Assembly (NCBI RefSeq): GCF_943914685.1 | Contig: NZ_CALUCZ010000004.1 | Location: 1-64,000 of the forward strand | DNA: 64,000 nucleotides | Direction: 5' to 3' | Source: an uncultured Mobiluncus sp. | GTDB taxonomy: Bacteria > Actinomycetota > Actinomycetes > Actinomycetales > Actinomycetaceae | Shown here: positions 1-7,670 of the stretch, one piece after another | Position numbering within the stretch: the stretch's first letter is position 1 | How the letters are laid out: every line of letters begins with the position of its first letter | Notes under the pieces: generated by a model | Databases searched by the model: none | The model's input: only the letters and a program-made list of their open reading frames with translations | Told to the model about the DNA's origin: nothing | Program-made: the position numbers and the translations under genes

Positions 1-52
1 GCGTTGAGCCTGCACATCAGGCCGTCGTAAGAAATCATCAGCACGCACCCCC

Positions 53-117
53 TACCTTTACTTATTATCGTCATTTTCCCTAATAAGTAAAGGTAAATTT
101 AGCGCAAGTAAAGGTAA
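53..117. repeat. Inverted/direct repeat cluster, operator-like
   Basis: Positions 53-67 and 81-95 form a perfect 15-bp inverted repeat (TACCTTTACTTATTA and its complement) with a 13-nt spacer. A further direct copy of AGTAAAGGTAA lies at 107-117, about 20 bp (two helical turns) after the one at 87-97. Three phased copies of one word just upstream of a small membrane-protein gene suggest a repressor operator. There is no T-tract that would make it a terminator. The cognate regulator is not identifiable here. Confidence 0.5.
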
Positions 118-170
118 CTCGCCGCGACCACACTTGTGCGGCACCCCCGCAGATTCCCGAACCGCACCCC

Positions 171-635
171 TTGAGCTATAGAAATCGATATGAGAAAATA
201 TGGCCTGTGAATGGATTAGCGGATCAACATAGCCGAGTGTCACGGTTCGCAACGATAGCAATCATTGTCGTTCTCGGTATTGCTACGTCGGCTGTTCTAT
301 TTAAGGTTTTGCGAGAGCCGGTTATCCCTCGGTGGGGGGCGGTCTTGTCTTTCGTAGTACTGATAATGGCGAGCGTTCTGGCGGGGAAACAAACCGCGAA
401 CGTAAACCGATCATGGGTTTACGTAGTTGACGTGCTGGTTGCCGTACTTCTCGGAATCGCATTTTTGACATCTCAGGAAAATGAGCCCCTTTCCGGCTTT
501 GCCGCGTTTGCGTGGAACGTTTTCAGCCTGCTCGTCATCGCTTCCTGTGCCGCCCATTACCTAGACAAACGTCACCCGAAAACCCCAGCAGATGCCGCGG
601 CTTCCTCCCACCCCGAGGCGCCTAGCGAAAACTAG
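171..635 (+). CDS. Small multi-span membrane protein, unknown function
   Basis: I do not recognise this 154-residue protein. It has four hydrophobic stretches (about residues 27-46, 54-72, 84-100 and 112-128), a short polar N-terminus, and an Ala/Pro/Glu-rich cytosolic-looking tail after a conserved-looking HYLDKRH. The start shown is TTG without a good Shine-Dalgarno (SD) sequence; an in-frame GTG at 207 is an alternative. The repeat cluster at 53-117 lies immediately upstream and may control it. The next gene is convergent. Confidence 0.55.
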   Translation: MSYRNRYEKIWPVNGLADQHSRVSRFATIAIIVVLGIATSAVLFKVLREPVIPRWGAVLSFVVLIMASVLAGKQTANVNRSWVYVVDVLVAVLLGIAFLTSQENEPLSGFAAFAWNVFSLLVIASCAAHYLDKRHPKTPADAAASSHPEAPSEN

Positions 636-689
636 AGCCCCCAGGGGATTGGATAGTAGGGCGCACCGTCTGGCTCGCGCTTAGTGTTC

Positions 690-2321
690 CTATTTGTATC
701 CGAGGTAGCCCACGATTCCGTTGTCATCTCCCGGAGAAATGGCATAAAGCCGGTGCTGGTGTTCGACTAAATAAGGGATATCTTTGAACTTCCGGCTCCA
801 CAGTTTGACGAATTCTCCGTCCTTCCAGGCAAAGGATTTCAGCTTTATTCCCCCATTCTCCTCTTCGTAATTGTGAGTCTCAACGATAAAACCGCTGTCG
901 GTGCGGTAGATGTCTTGGGCGTCTCTCAGACCCCCCATCGGCAGAGTTTTGCCGGTATTGGTATCGAGCACCAGTCCACTATTATTCTCTGGGGCTCCGC
1001 CACCGCCGCAGGGGAAGTTCCACCCCCAAATGAACTGTTTATCCGCCCCTAAGGCACAGCCGAGTTCGGCATCCTCGTTAATCCACAGTTCCTGACCGGT
1101 CGCAGGGTCGAGGCGCGTGGACTTTTCCAACTCATAGCTGTCTGCAGGATCGTGGGAAATCGCCAGTACCACCCGTTCATCGTCTGCAATCGAGAAAAAT
1201 GCGTTGTCATAAGTCTGGGAAAGCGGCTGGCCCTGTGCGTCCACTATAACCGCATGACCCACAGAGGTGTCCTCACCGGTTTTTGTGTAGTACTCAACAG
1301 CAAAGTTGCCTTTTGCTAACGGTGTGAACGAATAAGAATCTTCCTCCAAGTCCTTAATCGAATCGATGAAAGTCTGCGCCACGACAGGCTGCGTGCCGTC
1401 CTGCAAGTTAAACAGCTGACCCCAGTCATCGCCCTCCCATGTCATTCTGAGCCACCCGGAGTCATATTCCCGAACACCGTACCCGCAGTCCTCCACCGGC
1501 TGGCTCCACAGTTTGTTGTCGGTGTGAGCCGCACCATCGTAACGGGTAAGCTCGTTGTTCTCGCAGGTCACGAGACTTCCATCTTTGAGTATCTCCATGA
1601 AAGAATTGACTTCATTGGAATTCAGTTCTTTCTTGGTAACAACTTTGCCGTCCTTGGCAGAAATCACGACATAGTGGGTTGTTGTCTCGGAAGGGCAGTT
1701 CAACAGTACCAAGTTGGGATTCGATTCAGCCCGGTCGACGAACCAAGGACCATACGCCGGGTCGCAATTCAGTTCCTCTATCACGTCGCTACTGCGCCAT
1801 ATCTCTTGCTGTGACTTGAGACTGAAAGCCCAAACCTCATCTCCGTCCGTAGACAATAATGTGTCCCCCGCAAAGGCGTAATCTTTGCCGGGATCATTGC
1901 CCATGTCTATGAGTTCCGGTTCTTTCTCCGATTGGGTCAACCCCATGACAACGCTCTTATCCGCCTCACCAGATGCATTAGAGCCGCCGGGAACGGAACG
2001 AGCCCCGGAAAATAACAGGATAAAGAGCGTAATCGCCAAGATGAGAACCAGCGAGCTAGCAACAATACCGATCACCAGCCCTCGGCGTGTCTTTTTCACG
2101 AGAGTCGCCGTCAGCTGCCCATTCGCAGCCACGTACTCCGGAGGTGCCTGATAGACCGGTCCATTGGGCGCTGCCGGCTGGTTCTGGGGTGCCGCCGGCT
2201 GGTTTGAGTAAGCGGAGGGCGCCGGCCCAGAAGCCTGTGGTGGGACTCCGTTGGGCGTCTGCGGCGGTACCCCGTTGGGGCCGCCGTTGGGAGATAAACC
2301 GGGGTATTGCTCAGAAGTCAT
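690..2321 (-). CDS. Membrane-anchored PQQ-like beta-propeller protein
   Basis: About 543 residues. The first ~75 residues are a low-complexity Pro/Asn/Gln/Ala-rich cytoplasmic segment with NGVPPQ-type repeats. One transmembrane helix follows (about residues 80-103), then a ~430-residue extracytoplasmic domain. That domain has propeller-like blades such as VWAFSLKSQQEIWRSS and LDPATGQELWINED, typical of PQQ/quinoprotein-like repeats used for protein or cell-wall contacts, not catalysis. I chose the ATG at 2321 over the longer frame to 2393 because AGGAAAG precedes it at the right distance. It is probably a surface or septal envelope protein; the role is unknown. It is monocistronic and convergent with the small membrane gene. 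Confidence 0.7.
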   Translation of the reverse strand: MTSEQYPGLSPNGGPNGVPPQTPNGVPPQASGPAPSAYSNQPAAPQNQPAAPNGPVYQAPPEYVAANGQLTATLVKKTRRGLVIGIVASSLVLILAITLFILLFSGARSVPGGSNASGEADKSVVMGLTQSEKEPELIDMGNDPGKDYAFAGDTLLSTDGDEVWAFSLKSQQEIWRSSDVIEELNCDPAYGPWFVDRAESNPNLVLLNCPSETTTHYVVISAKDGKVVTKKELNSNEVNSFMEILKDGSLVTCENNELTRYDGAAHTDNKLWSQPVEDCGYGVREYDSGWLRMTWEGDDWGQLFNLQDGTQPVVAQTFIDSIKDLEEDSYSFTPLAKGNFAVEYYTKTGEDTSVGHAVIVDAQGQPLSQTYDNAFFSIADDERVVLAISHDPADSYELEKSTRLDPATGQELWINEDAELGCALGADKQFIWGWNFPCGGGGAPENNSGLVLDTNTGKTLPMGGLRDAQDIYRTDSGFIVETHNYEEENGGIKLKSFAWKDGEFVKLWSRKFKDIPYLVEHQHRLYAISPGDDNGIVGYLGYK

Positions 2322-2610
2322 TGCCGTGTCTTTCCTATCAGGTATCTTTTCGCGTCTTTGACGATTCACCCTCACGGGGATTTGAGAGCCCAAAAAGGCC
2401 TGCGAGCCCTGCGTGTTTCTCAGAGAATCACACAGCTACAATAAAACATTTTATGCATCTAAACAGACGATTTCGGGACTACAACCACCTTTTTCAACCC
2501 AAAAGCACCCCCGAGCATATCCAGCCAAACCACCCTTCACCGCCGCGCCCGCAACTTCACACGCGACAAAACCGTCCTTGTGACAGGGACGCCAGCACCT
2601 AGAAAAACAG
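2322..2610. other. Intergenic region without recognised features
   Basis: Between the propeller-protein gene and the ABC-F promoter I see no plausible gene. The open frame that crosses this stretch on the plus strand is mostly antisense to the propeller gene and has no ribosome-binding site. The segment holds the divergent promoter area for the minus-strand gene. Confidence 0.4.
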
Positions 2611-2753
2611 TAGCTAGCGCGAAAGCAGTGAGCTAAAATTGGGGCGGACCCTTTTCCCGCCCCTTCTATCGAGGAGATATCTTCCGATGACCAAGTAATC
2701 TCTGCTCAGCCCGGCTGAGACGCTTCCCGTTAAATTCTTGCGTCCTGGAGATT
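2611..2753 (+). promoter_or_regulatory. ABC-F promoter and attenuator-like leader
   Basis: A -10 element TAAAAT (2634-2639) lies 17 bp after TAGCTA (2611-2616), itself 3 bp after an A5 tract; that spacing resembles WhiB7-type promoters but this is only suggestive. The transcript would hold an SD (GAGGAGAT, 2671-2678), a three-codon ORF (2687-2698), AATCTCT (2697-2703), a hairpin CTCAGC-CCG-GCTGAG (2705-2719), an ACGC/GCGT pair (2720-2723 with 2740-2743) and the ABC-F SD GGAGATT (2747-2753). AATCTC can pair with either SD, the layout of a translational attenuator. Confidence 0.5.
2687..2698 (+). CDS. Candidate leader peptide MTK
   Basis: ATG ACC AAG TAA follows GAGGAGAT with an 8-nt gap, a credible translation start. 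The stop codon overlaps the segment that can pair with the downstream ABC-F SD. Very short leader ORFs that stall antibiotic-bound ribosomes precede erm and some ABC-F genes; that this one does the same is inference. Confidence 0.4.
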   Translation: MTK

Positions 2754-2756
2754 ACT

Positions 2757-4379
2757 ATGCCTGTCATCAACCTCGTTAATATTTCTTTTTCCTATGCAAC
2801 TGTCCCGGTGCTCAATGATGTCACTTTGCACGTCAGCGGTGATGAGCGCGCCTGCCTGGTCGGACCCAACGGGTGCGGCAAGACTACGCTGCTGCGCATC
2901 GCTTCGGGCGACCTGCTGGCACAGCGGGGCAAAGTCGAGGGAACCGAAAGGGAGCGCTTCCGGGTTCCCAACGTCGAACAGTTTGATGGTAGCGTCAGCG
3001 ACTACCTTGACGTCGCGCTGCGTCCACTTCGAGCCGTAGCCGACCAGTTTGCGGAGGTAACTTCGCGAATCGGCGAGGGCGGCGCACTTGGCGAGTGGGA
3101 ACAAGAATATGATCAGCTGCTGGCTCAGATGACGGGTTTTGATATTTGGTCGCTCGACGCTCGGGTGGCCGAAGTATTGGCAGGGCTCGACTTGACGTCT
3201 TTCACAAGGTCGGGGCGGAACCGGGACTTGTCCCGGTTGTCGCCCGGTCAACGCGGCAGGTTGCAATTAGCGGCGACCCTCATCTTGAAACCGGTAGTGT
3301 TGATTTTGGATGAACCTACCAACCATCTCGATGCTCAGGCGCTCAGTTTTCTGACGCAAACGGTCAATAGCTGGGGCGGTCCGGTCCTGATGGCCAGCCA
3401 TGATCGGGCTTTCATCGAGGACACTGCCACAGTGATTTACGATATGGACGTGGAGGTGTTTAATGCTTTGGCAAAGGCCGAAGGGGCGGGCGAAACCGCA
3501 GGTCTTTACCGTTGCGTGGGGGGTTACTCCGACTATCTGGCTGAAAAAGCCCGTGCCCGCACCAAGTACGTGGAACTACACGCTGCCCAGCAAGATGAAG
3601 CGCGTAAGGTGCAAAGACATCGGCAGGCGGCGGGAACAATCTCTCGTGGAGGTGTGCGGCTCGCCAGCGCTCAAGGCAAAGCGAAGAAGTTTTTTGCCGA
3701 CCGTGCCGCCGCGACCGCCACACGTCGGATACGAAACGACGACCAGCGCTTGGACACCTTAGCGGCGCGAGAAGTGCGCAAACCTCGTAACTATGAATTG
3801 TCCTTCGCGTTTGCCCAGCCTGCCAAGCGCGCCGGGGTGGCGGTATATGTAAGGCTTGCAAGCGTGGAACAGCGTCTCGCGCCACTCAGTTTCGATGTCG
3901 TTTATGGCGAACACCTGCTGGTCACCGGCGCTAACGGGTCGGGGAAATCCACACTCTTGAACTGGATAAACTCTGGACAGCCCCCCGCTGACGCCTCAGC
4001 AAGCGGAACCATCACACGCGACAAAGCGGTTAGCTTGGTGCCCCAACATTTACCGAGAGTCCGTGATTTTGGATTCACCACCGAAGTCTGGAGAGGGGGA
4101 ATCGGCGAAGCCGGGAAAGGAATCTTGCACCCCGCAATGTGGGCAACCCCTATCCCCGAACTGTCTGCGGGTAACCAGCGTCGCGCACAAATCGCCCTAG
4201 CCTTGGCCTCAGCGCCTGCCATCCTCATCATCGATGAGCCGACCAATTTCCTCGACCTCGACAGTATGCAGGCCTTGGAAGATGCGCTGAGCGAGTGGAA
4301 AGGTACGCTGATTATCGCCAGTCACGACCGCTGGCTCATCGACCATTGGCAAGGCTCACAACTAACAACAACCCGATAG
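2757..4379 (+). CDS. ABC-F type ribosomal protection ATPase
   Basis: This 540-residue soluble protein has two ABC domains and no membrane segments. Domain 1 has Walker A GPNGCGKTTLL (about residue 39), signature LSPGQRGRLQLA and Walker B LILDEPTNHLD. A charged helical linker (about 245-320) follows, then domain 2 with GANGSGKSTLL, LSAGNQRRAQIA and LIIDEPTNFLD. ABC-F proteins bind the ribosomal E site; the divergent signature motifs (PGQ and AGNQ for SGGE) resemble actinobacterial macrolide/lincosamide resistance members such as TlrC. Start ATG 2757 follows TGGAGATT. The upstream leader supports drug-inducible expression. Its 3' end overlaps the convergent ClbS-like gene by 18 bp. It could instead be a housekeeping translation factor. 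Confidence 0.85.
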   Translation: MPVINLVNISFSYATVPVLNDVTLHVSGDERACLVGPNGCGKTTLLRIASGDLLAQRGKVEGTERERFRVPNVEQFDGSVSDYLDVALRPLRAVADQFAEVTSRIGEGGALGEWEQEYDQLLAQMTGFDIWSLDARVAEVLAGLDLTSFTRSGRNRDLSRLSPGQRGRLQLAATLILKPVVLILDEPTNHLDAQALSFLTQTVNSWGGPVLMASHDRAFIEDTATVIYDMDVEVFNALAKAEGAGETAGLYRCVGGYSDYLAEKARARTKYVELHAAQQDEARKVQRHRQAAGTISRGGVRLASAQGKAKKFFADRAAATATRRIRNDDQRLDTLAAREVRKPRNYELSFAFAQPAKRAGVAVYVRLASVEQRLAPLSFDVVYGEHLLVTGANGSGKSTLLNWINSGQPPADASASGTITRDKAVSLVPQHLPRVRDFGFTTEVWRGGIGEAGKGILHPAMWATPIPELSAGNQRRAQIALALASAPAILIIDEPTNFLDLDSMQALEDALSEWKGTLIIASHDRWLIDHWQGSQLTTTR

Positions 4380-4880
4380 TTTCTTCCACTTCCTGATTTT
4401 GGTGCGAAACGTGGTAAAGGGCGCGACAGTGTTTATATGTATCCACTTCCACACCGGCCACGTCGACGGGGTAGAGGACGCCCACGCCCGCTGCCCTGAC
4501 TCGAACAACTCCGCTTCGGTCAGACCGTTGACCAGTTGAACTACTTCATCCAGCAGGACTTCAAATCGATTAATCAAATCATCAACAGCGTTAGTTTCCC
4601 AACTCTGATAAAACGACTCATACAGACCTCTCAGCTGATTCCATTTAAATCCCGGCGCTGGAGTTACCACCGTAGCGCCAGCCTGTTCCTCACGCTCCCA
4701 CCCCAGCAACAATTCCATCCAACCGAGCTGGTAAGCAATCATCTGACGGGGCGTGCGATCCACCCCATCAACCAGCTGATCCCAACCTTCATCAGGCACT
4801 TCAGCAAACTCGCGGATAAATAAACCACCGCGCTTAGCAATCTCAGACGCCAACGCAGCACCAGACTCATAGGTTCTCAC
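4362..4880 (-). CDS. ClbS/DfsB family four-helix bundle protein
   Basis: At 172 residues it matches the ClbS/DfsB family in length and in motif order: an N-terminal helix, RTPRQMIAYQLGWMELLLGWE, GFKWNQLRGLYESFYQSWE, and a C-terminal W-x-W-x-x-x-N-T-x-A-P-F. ClbS protects colibactin producers from their own genotoxin, and DfsB is a DinB-superfamily relative. Most family members outside pks islands have no known substrate, and no colibactin-like cluster is visible here. It is tail-to-tail with, and overlaps, the ABC-F gene; both could serve small-molecule resistance, but that is inference. Confidence 0.85.
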   Translation of the reverse strand: MRTYESGAALASEIAKRGGLFIREFAEVPDEGWDQLVDGVDRTPRQMIAYQLGWMELLLGWEREEQAGATVVTPAPGFKWNQLRGLYESFYQSWETNAVDDLINRFEVLLDEVVQLVNGLTEAELFESGQRAWASSTPSTWPVWKWIHINTVAPFTTFRTKIRKWKKLSGCC

Positions 4881-5003
4881 CGCAACCCCCTCTTACAAAG
4901 CAACCTAGCCCATTATCTATCTAGGTATTCTAACTCGAAGACCTGCCTGACCAGGAGTAACACGAGATTTAACCCAGTTTCGAGGAGCACTGCACACGCA
5001 ATT

Positions 5004-5024
5004 TGATAATGATTATCGTTCTCA
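5004..5024 (+). promoter_or_regulatory. Zur box overlapping a leaderless promoter
   Basis: TGATAATGATTATCGTTCTCA fits the actinobacterial Zur operator (TGATAATGATTATCA core). The -10 TATAGT at 5027-5032 is followed by 7 nt and then ATG 5040, so the box covers the -35/spacer region and the mRNA probably begins at or next to the start codon. Zinc-replete repression is expected. Confidence 0.75.
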
Positions 5025-5039
5025 TTTATAGTAACGCTT

Positions 5040-6269
5040 ATGAAACTAATGAAGATTGTTGCAATTGCGTCAGTAATGACTGTGGCCCTGGCTGGCTGCG
5101 GAACCGATTCCGGCGATTACGACCATAAAGGTCAAAAACACGGCGATCACGGCGTGAGTTCCACAGGAACAGAAACCTCGAAAGCAATGCCCCGCGTTAT
5201 CGTGGCAACCGAGAACGGGGTAAGTATCTTTGATGAGAACCTTAAGAAAGTTACGGATTTTGAGCTCACATCACGCCCGTCGTTAACAGCGGCACATGAC
5301 GGTCGTCACGTAGTGGCTAACCGTCAACACGATAACGAATCATCTATTATCGATGCGGGTGCGTGGAAGCAGGAGCACGGCGATCATTTCCATTTCTATA
5401 CTGGACAGCCAGCACTGCTGAAAGAGGTTGTTAAGGGTAATAAACCTGTTCACGTGGTGCCGAATCCGCAAGCGGGGGCGACTAGTATTTTCGCTGATGA
5501 TGATGGCACGGCTTCCCTGGTCACCACCGAGAATTTAAAGACAGGTCAGCTTGATGGTCTCACTCGTGTCAAAGCCAACTTGCCGCATCACGGCGTAGTG
5601 GTTCCGATGCCTGAAGGTCACTATCTCGTGAGCGCCACAGCACAGGAAGGCACCGCATTGCCCGACACTATTGAACTGCGCCACGGAGAGACTGAGGTAG
5701 AGAAAACCTTCACCTGTATGCGCATGCACGGCGAAGTTGCTCGCGGCACCAACGCCGCCTTCGGCTGCGCTGACTCTGTACTTGTTATCAAGAACGGCAA
5801 GGGTGTCAACATTCCTACTCCTGACCTTGGTGAGGATCGCGTGGGTACTTTCGTAGCTAATGCGAACTTTTCTACATTGGTCGGTAAGGCTGGCGATAAG
5901 CTCGTCTTCGTTCATGACAATACCACCAAGACTGTCGGGGTGGACGAGGGCGTGAATATCTCGAATCTCGCTATCACACCTGACGGTCATGTGATTACAC
6001 TCGGAACCAACGGCAAGCTCTACGTCTTTGACGAGACCGGCACCCTTGAACAAACCATGCAGGTGACCGGTGAATGGGTAAAACCCAGTGGTCACGGCGG
6101 CATTGCCCCCGGAGTTGCTGCTGGCAACTACGACGACGCTAACACCGTGTGGGTCTCTGACCCTCTCGCTGGAAAAGTGCACATGATTGACCTCTCTACT
6201 ATGACCGAGACTGCCACTGCGGAGGTTGCGGGTCAACCGACATCGCTGGCGGTCACGAATGTGAGCTAG
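5040..6269 (+). CDS. AztD-like zinc metallochaperone lipoprotein
   Basis: A 409-residue exported lipoprotein: signal peptide with lipobox LAGC (Cys about 20), then a His/Asp-rich segment (DYDHKGQKHGDHG) suited to zinc, then a seven-bladed propeller-like domain with repeated His-containing strands (HGDHFHFY, LPHHGVVVPMPEGHYL, SGHGGIAPG). AztD is an exported chaperone that passes zinc to the AztC binding protein of the AztABCD transporter. Here no aztABC genes are adjacent, so its partner must lie elsewhere. A Zur box in the promoter supports a zinc-starvation role. No SD is visible, consistent with a leaderless transcript. A strong terminator follows. Confidence 0.8.
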   Translation: MKLMKIVAIASVMTVALAGCGTDSGDYDHKGQKHGDHGVSSTGTETSKAMPRVIVATENGVSIFDENLKKVTDFELTSRPSLTAAHDGRHVVANRQHDNESSIIDAGAWKQEHGDHFHFYTGQPALLKEVVKGNKPVHVVPNPQAGATSIFADDDGTASLVTTENLKTGQLDGLTRVKANLPHHGVVVPMPEGHYLVSATAQEGTALPDTIELRHGETEVEKTFTCMRMHGEVARGTNAAFGCADSVLVIKNGKGVNIPTPDLGEDRVGTFVANANFSTLVGKAGDKLVFVHDNTTKTVGVDEGVNISNLAITPDGHVITLGTNGKLYVFDETGTLEQTMQVTGEWVKPSGHGGIAPGVAAGNYDDANTVWVSDPLAGKVHMIDLSTMTETATAEVAGQPTSLAVTNVS

Positions 6270-6304
6270 CCACTCGTTGCTTGCTGCGCATGTTTTCCTA
6301 ACGA

Positions 6305-6343
6305 AAAGTGTGCCCCCTCTAGACAGTTGAGGGGGCACACTTT
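6305..6343. terminator. Strong bidirectional terminator hairpin
   Basis: A perfect 15-bp stem (6305-6319 with 6329-6343) around a 9-nt loop. It carries AAA on one flank and TTT on the other, so it can terminate the AztD-like gene and read-through from the minus strand. Confidence 0.85.
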
Positions 6344-6392
6344 CACGTATAGTCCAGGTGGTAGACATTTTCTAGGTACCCCCGAACCGAGA

Positions 6393-6689
6393 CTATCTGG
6401 GTGTAGATGCGCGAAGGGCCAATGCGACGGAGTTCATGCCCTCACGATGAACCTGTCGGAATTCCCGACAGGTTGCGGCCTCCTCCAGTTCACCCTCGGC
6501 ATAGATATTGCCAATATGCTCGACAATGTTAGACCTTGAACTCTGGAAGAGCTCTGCCATCTGCTGTTGCGTGAGCCAAACCGTCTCGCCCTCAAGCCTG
6601 ACCTCAATAGTTACGGAGTTGTCTGGGCTCTGATAAATCAGCATCTGTCCTTTTGGTTCATCGGTTTGGCTACCGTCTCTTGTGGTCAT
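6393..6689 (-). pseudogene. Truncated RhuM family gene
   Basis: The 98-residue product keeps the family's N-terminus: an MLIYQSPDNSVTIEVRLEGE strand region, VWLTQQQMAELF helix-turn-helix-like segment, VEHIGNIYAEGELEEAATCREFRQVHREG. RhuM/Fic-associated proteins normally run to about 300 residues and continue with an NLDMIISVGYRV block, which is absent; after REG the frame runs into 14 unrelated residues and stops. The start has a strong GGGGGGAG SD. The gene is a remnant of a mobile-island cargo gene, in keeping with the tRNA-linked repeats 700 bp away. Confidence 0.75.
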
Positions 6690-6769
6690 GTCACTCCCCC
6701 CCCTTCATAAATACTGAATAGACGTTGCGGTCATTTGCGGTTACTAGTCATGAACCGACTCATAACACA

Positions 6770-7015
6770 TCAATCACTAAGTGTTTCCTGTCGCAATCGT
6801 TCGCGAATTTCCTGATTAAGCAGACTTTTAGGGACGCCTTGTATCGCGCCTTCAAGAGCTAGTAACGAGTGCTGGCAGGTGAATCGGGGGTGAACACGCC
6901 ACCATGCTTCTACACTGCCGACCTCGGCCAGTTTCGCAGGTGTGTCAATCCCCGCCTCAATAAGTGCTTGCGCTAACTTTGACCCAATATTTGGAAGATC
7001 AGTCAAGTCGTTCAT
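6770..7015 (-). CDS. TfoX C-terminal-domain-like small protein
   Basis: 81 residues with the helix-hairpin-helix-like core LTDLPNIGSKLAQALIEAGI followed by TPAKLAEVGSVEAWW and CQHSLLALEGAIQGVP, matching the stand-alone TfoX_C domain (alpha-helical, DNA/protein-interaction fold). I chose ATG 7015 because TGGAG lies 5-6 nt upstream; the longer frame to 7096 lacks this. Family members without the N-terminal TfoX domain are common and uncharacterised. There is no competence gene nearby. Confidence 0.7.
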   Translation of the reverse strand: MNDLTDLPNIGSKLAQALIEAGIDTPAKLAEVGSVEAWWRVHPRFTCQHSLLALEGAIQGVPKSLLNQEIRERLRQETLSD

Positions 7016-7241
7016 CAGCGCTCCATTTCTCCAGACCGAAAGCACTCTCAGCGCAGAAAGAGCCCCGGGCCCAAAACCTTCCACCAGTTTCTGCAACGAT
7101 CAATGTGGGAATAATCATGTGCTATCAATATACCCGCTAACGCAACCTATTTTTGGCTTAAGTAACATTTCGTGTGTCTTTATTTCGGGTTTTTGCGCGG
7201 TATTGCAGCAAAAGGTAGGTGTTGGTGGGTTTTTTGTTTCG

Positions 7242-7256
7242 TGGAGCGGGCGACGG
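7242..7256 (-). repeat. Direct repeat of the tRNA-Gly 3' end
   Basis: TGGAGCGGGCGACGG is identical to 7436-7450, that is CCA, discriminator, acceptor strand and the start of the T-arm of the tRNA-Gly gene, in the same orientation 194 bp away. Such a copy is the usual footprint of integration at a tRNA 3' end (attL/attR). Confidence 0.7.
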
Positions 7257-7275
7257 AGGTTTTTTAAGGCGTTCC

Positions 7276-7314
7276 GGCGGCGCAATGCCCACTGGGCATT
7301 GCTTTTATGCCGCC
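7276..7314. repeat. Hairpin within the tRNA-linked element
   Basis: GCAATGCCC-ACT-GGGCATTGC (7282-7302) followed by TTTTA, enclosed by an outer GGCGGC/GCCGCC pairing (7276-7281 with 7309-7314). It could terminate plus-strand transcription; no plus-strand gene precedes it, so it is probably part of the element. Confidence 0.6.
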
Positions 7315-7393
7315 TCCACCGTTTTCGCGACGGCTCACTCTCGCTACGCTCGATGCCGTCGCGCAACCCGGTTCGATTCCCGTCGTAGCCCCA
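7311..7393 (-). repeat. tRNA-linked anti-T-arm hairpin element, copy 1
   Basis: Read on the minus strand it begins with CGACGGGAATCGAACC, the exact reverse complement of the T-arm of the adjacent tRNA-Gly. It continues with a 9-bp stem CGCGACGGC/GCCGTCGCG enclosing a CGAGCG-T-AGC core, and ends in GCGAAAACGGTGGAGGCG. Copy 2 (60892-60975, after tRNA-Ser) has the same order and about three-quarters identity over the hairpin, with a covarying stem pair. Seen from the plus strand, 7370-7393 looks like the 3' end of a tRNA with a terminal CCA. Confidence 0.65.
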
Positions 7394-7396
7394 CAG

Positions 7397-7436
7397 ATTG
7401 ACTAAAAGCCGGGCTAAAGCCCGGCTTTTAGTCAAT
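7397..7436. terminator. Perfect 19-bp inverted repeat at tRNA-Gly 3' end
   Basis: 7397-7415 and 7418-7436 are perfect complements around AA. It begins at the last base of the tRNA CCA and on the minus strand its second arm carries a CTTTTAG run. It probably terminates tRNA-Gly transcription. Confidence 0.7.
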
Positions 7437-7509
7437 GGAGCGGGCGACGGGAATCGAACCCGCCTTTACAGCTTGGGAAGCTGTCGTTCTACCGATGAAC
7501 TACGCCCGC
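7436..7509 (-). tRNA. tRNA-Gly (CCC)
   Basis: 74 nt including an encoded CCA. The acceptor GCGGGCG pairs with CGCCCGC; the anticodon arm ACAGC-TTCCCAA-GCTGT gives CCC; the T-arm is GGCGGGTTCGATTCCCGTC. It reads GGG codons. Its 3' end is duplicated at 7242-7256 and its T-arm is inverted at 7370-7385. Confidence 0.93.
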
Positions 7510-7670
7510 GGTTCAAACTACAACAGTATGCCACATTCTAGCAGCAACAGCCAGGAGCTCTGTTTCTCCATTGCAGAGGGGTAAAAATTGCTGATACCCC
7601 CCGCCCACACTCCTCATCTTCACTTAGCGATAGCCTTCACGAAATACGAAGCGCCCACAAAACCAGCACA

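Noticed and set aside
2087..2602. 171-codon plus-strand ORF
   Set aside because: Mostly antisense to the proline-rich N-terminus of the propeller protein, no SD, Ser/Pro-rich composition of a shadow frame.
7321..7393. Complete second tRNA gene
   Set aside because: Only a T-arm and 3' end are readable on the plus strand; there is no anticodon or D-arm, so it is a relic or an anti-T-arm, not a tRNA.
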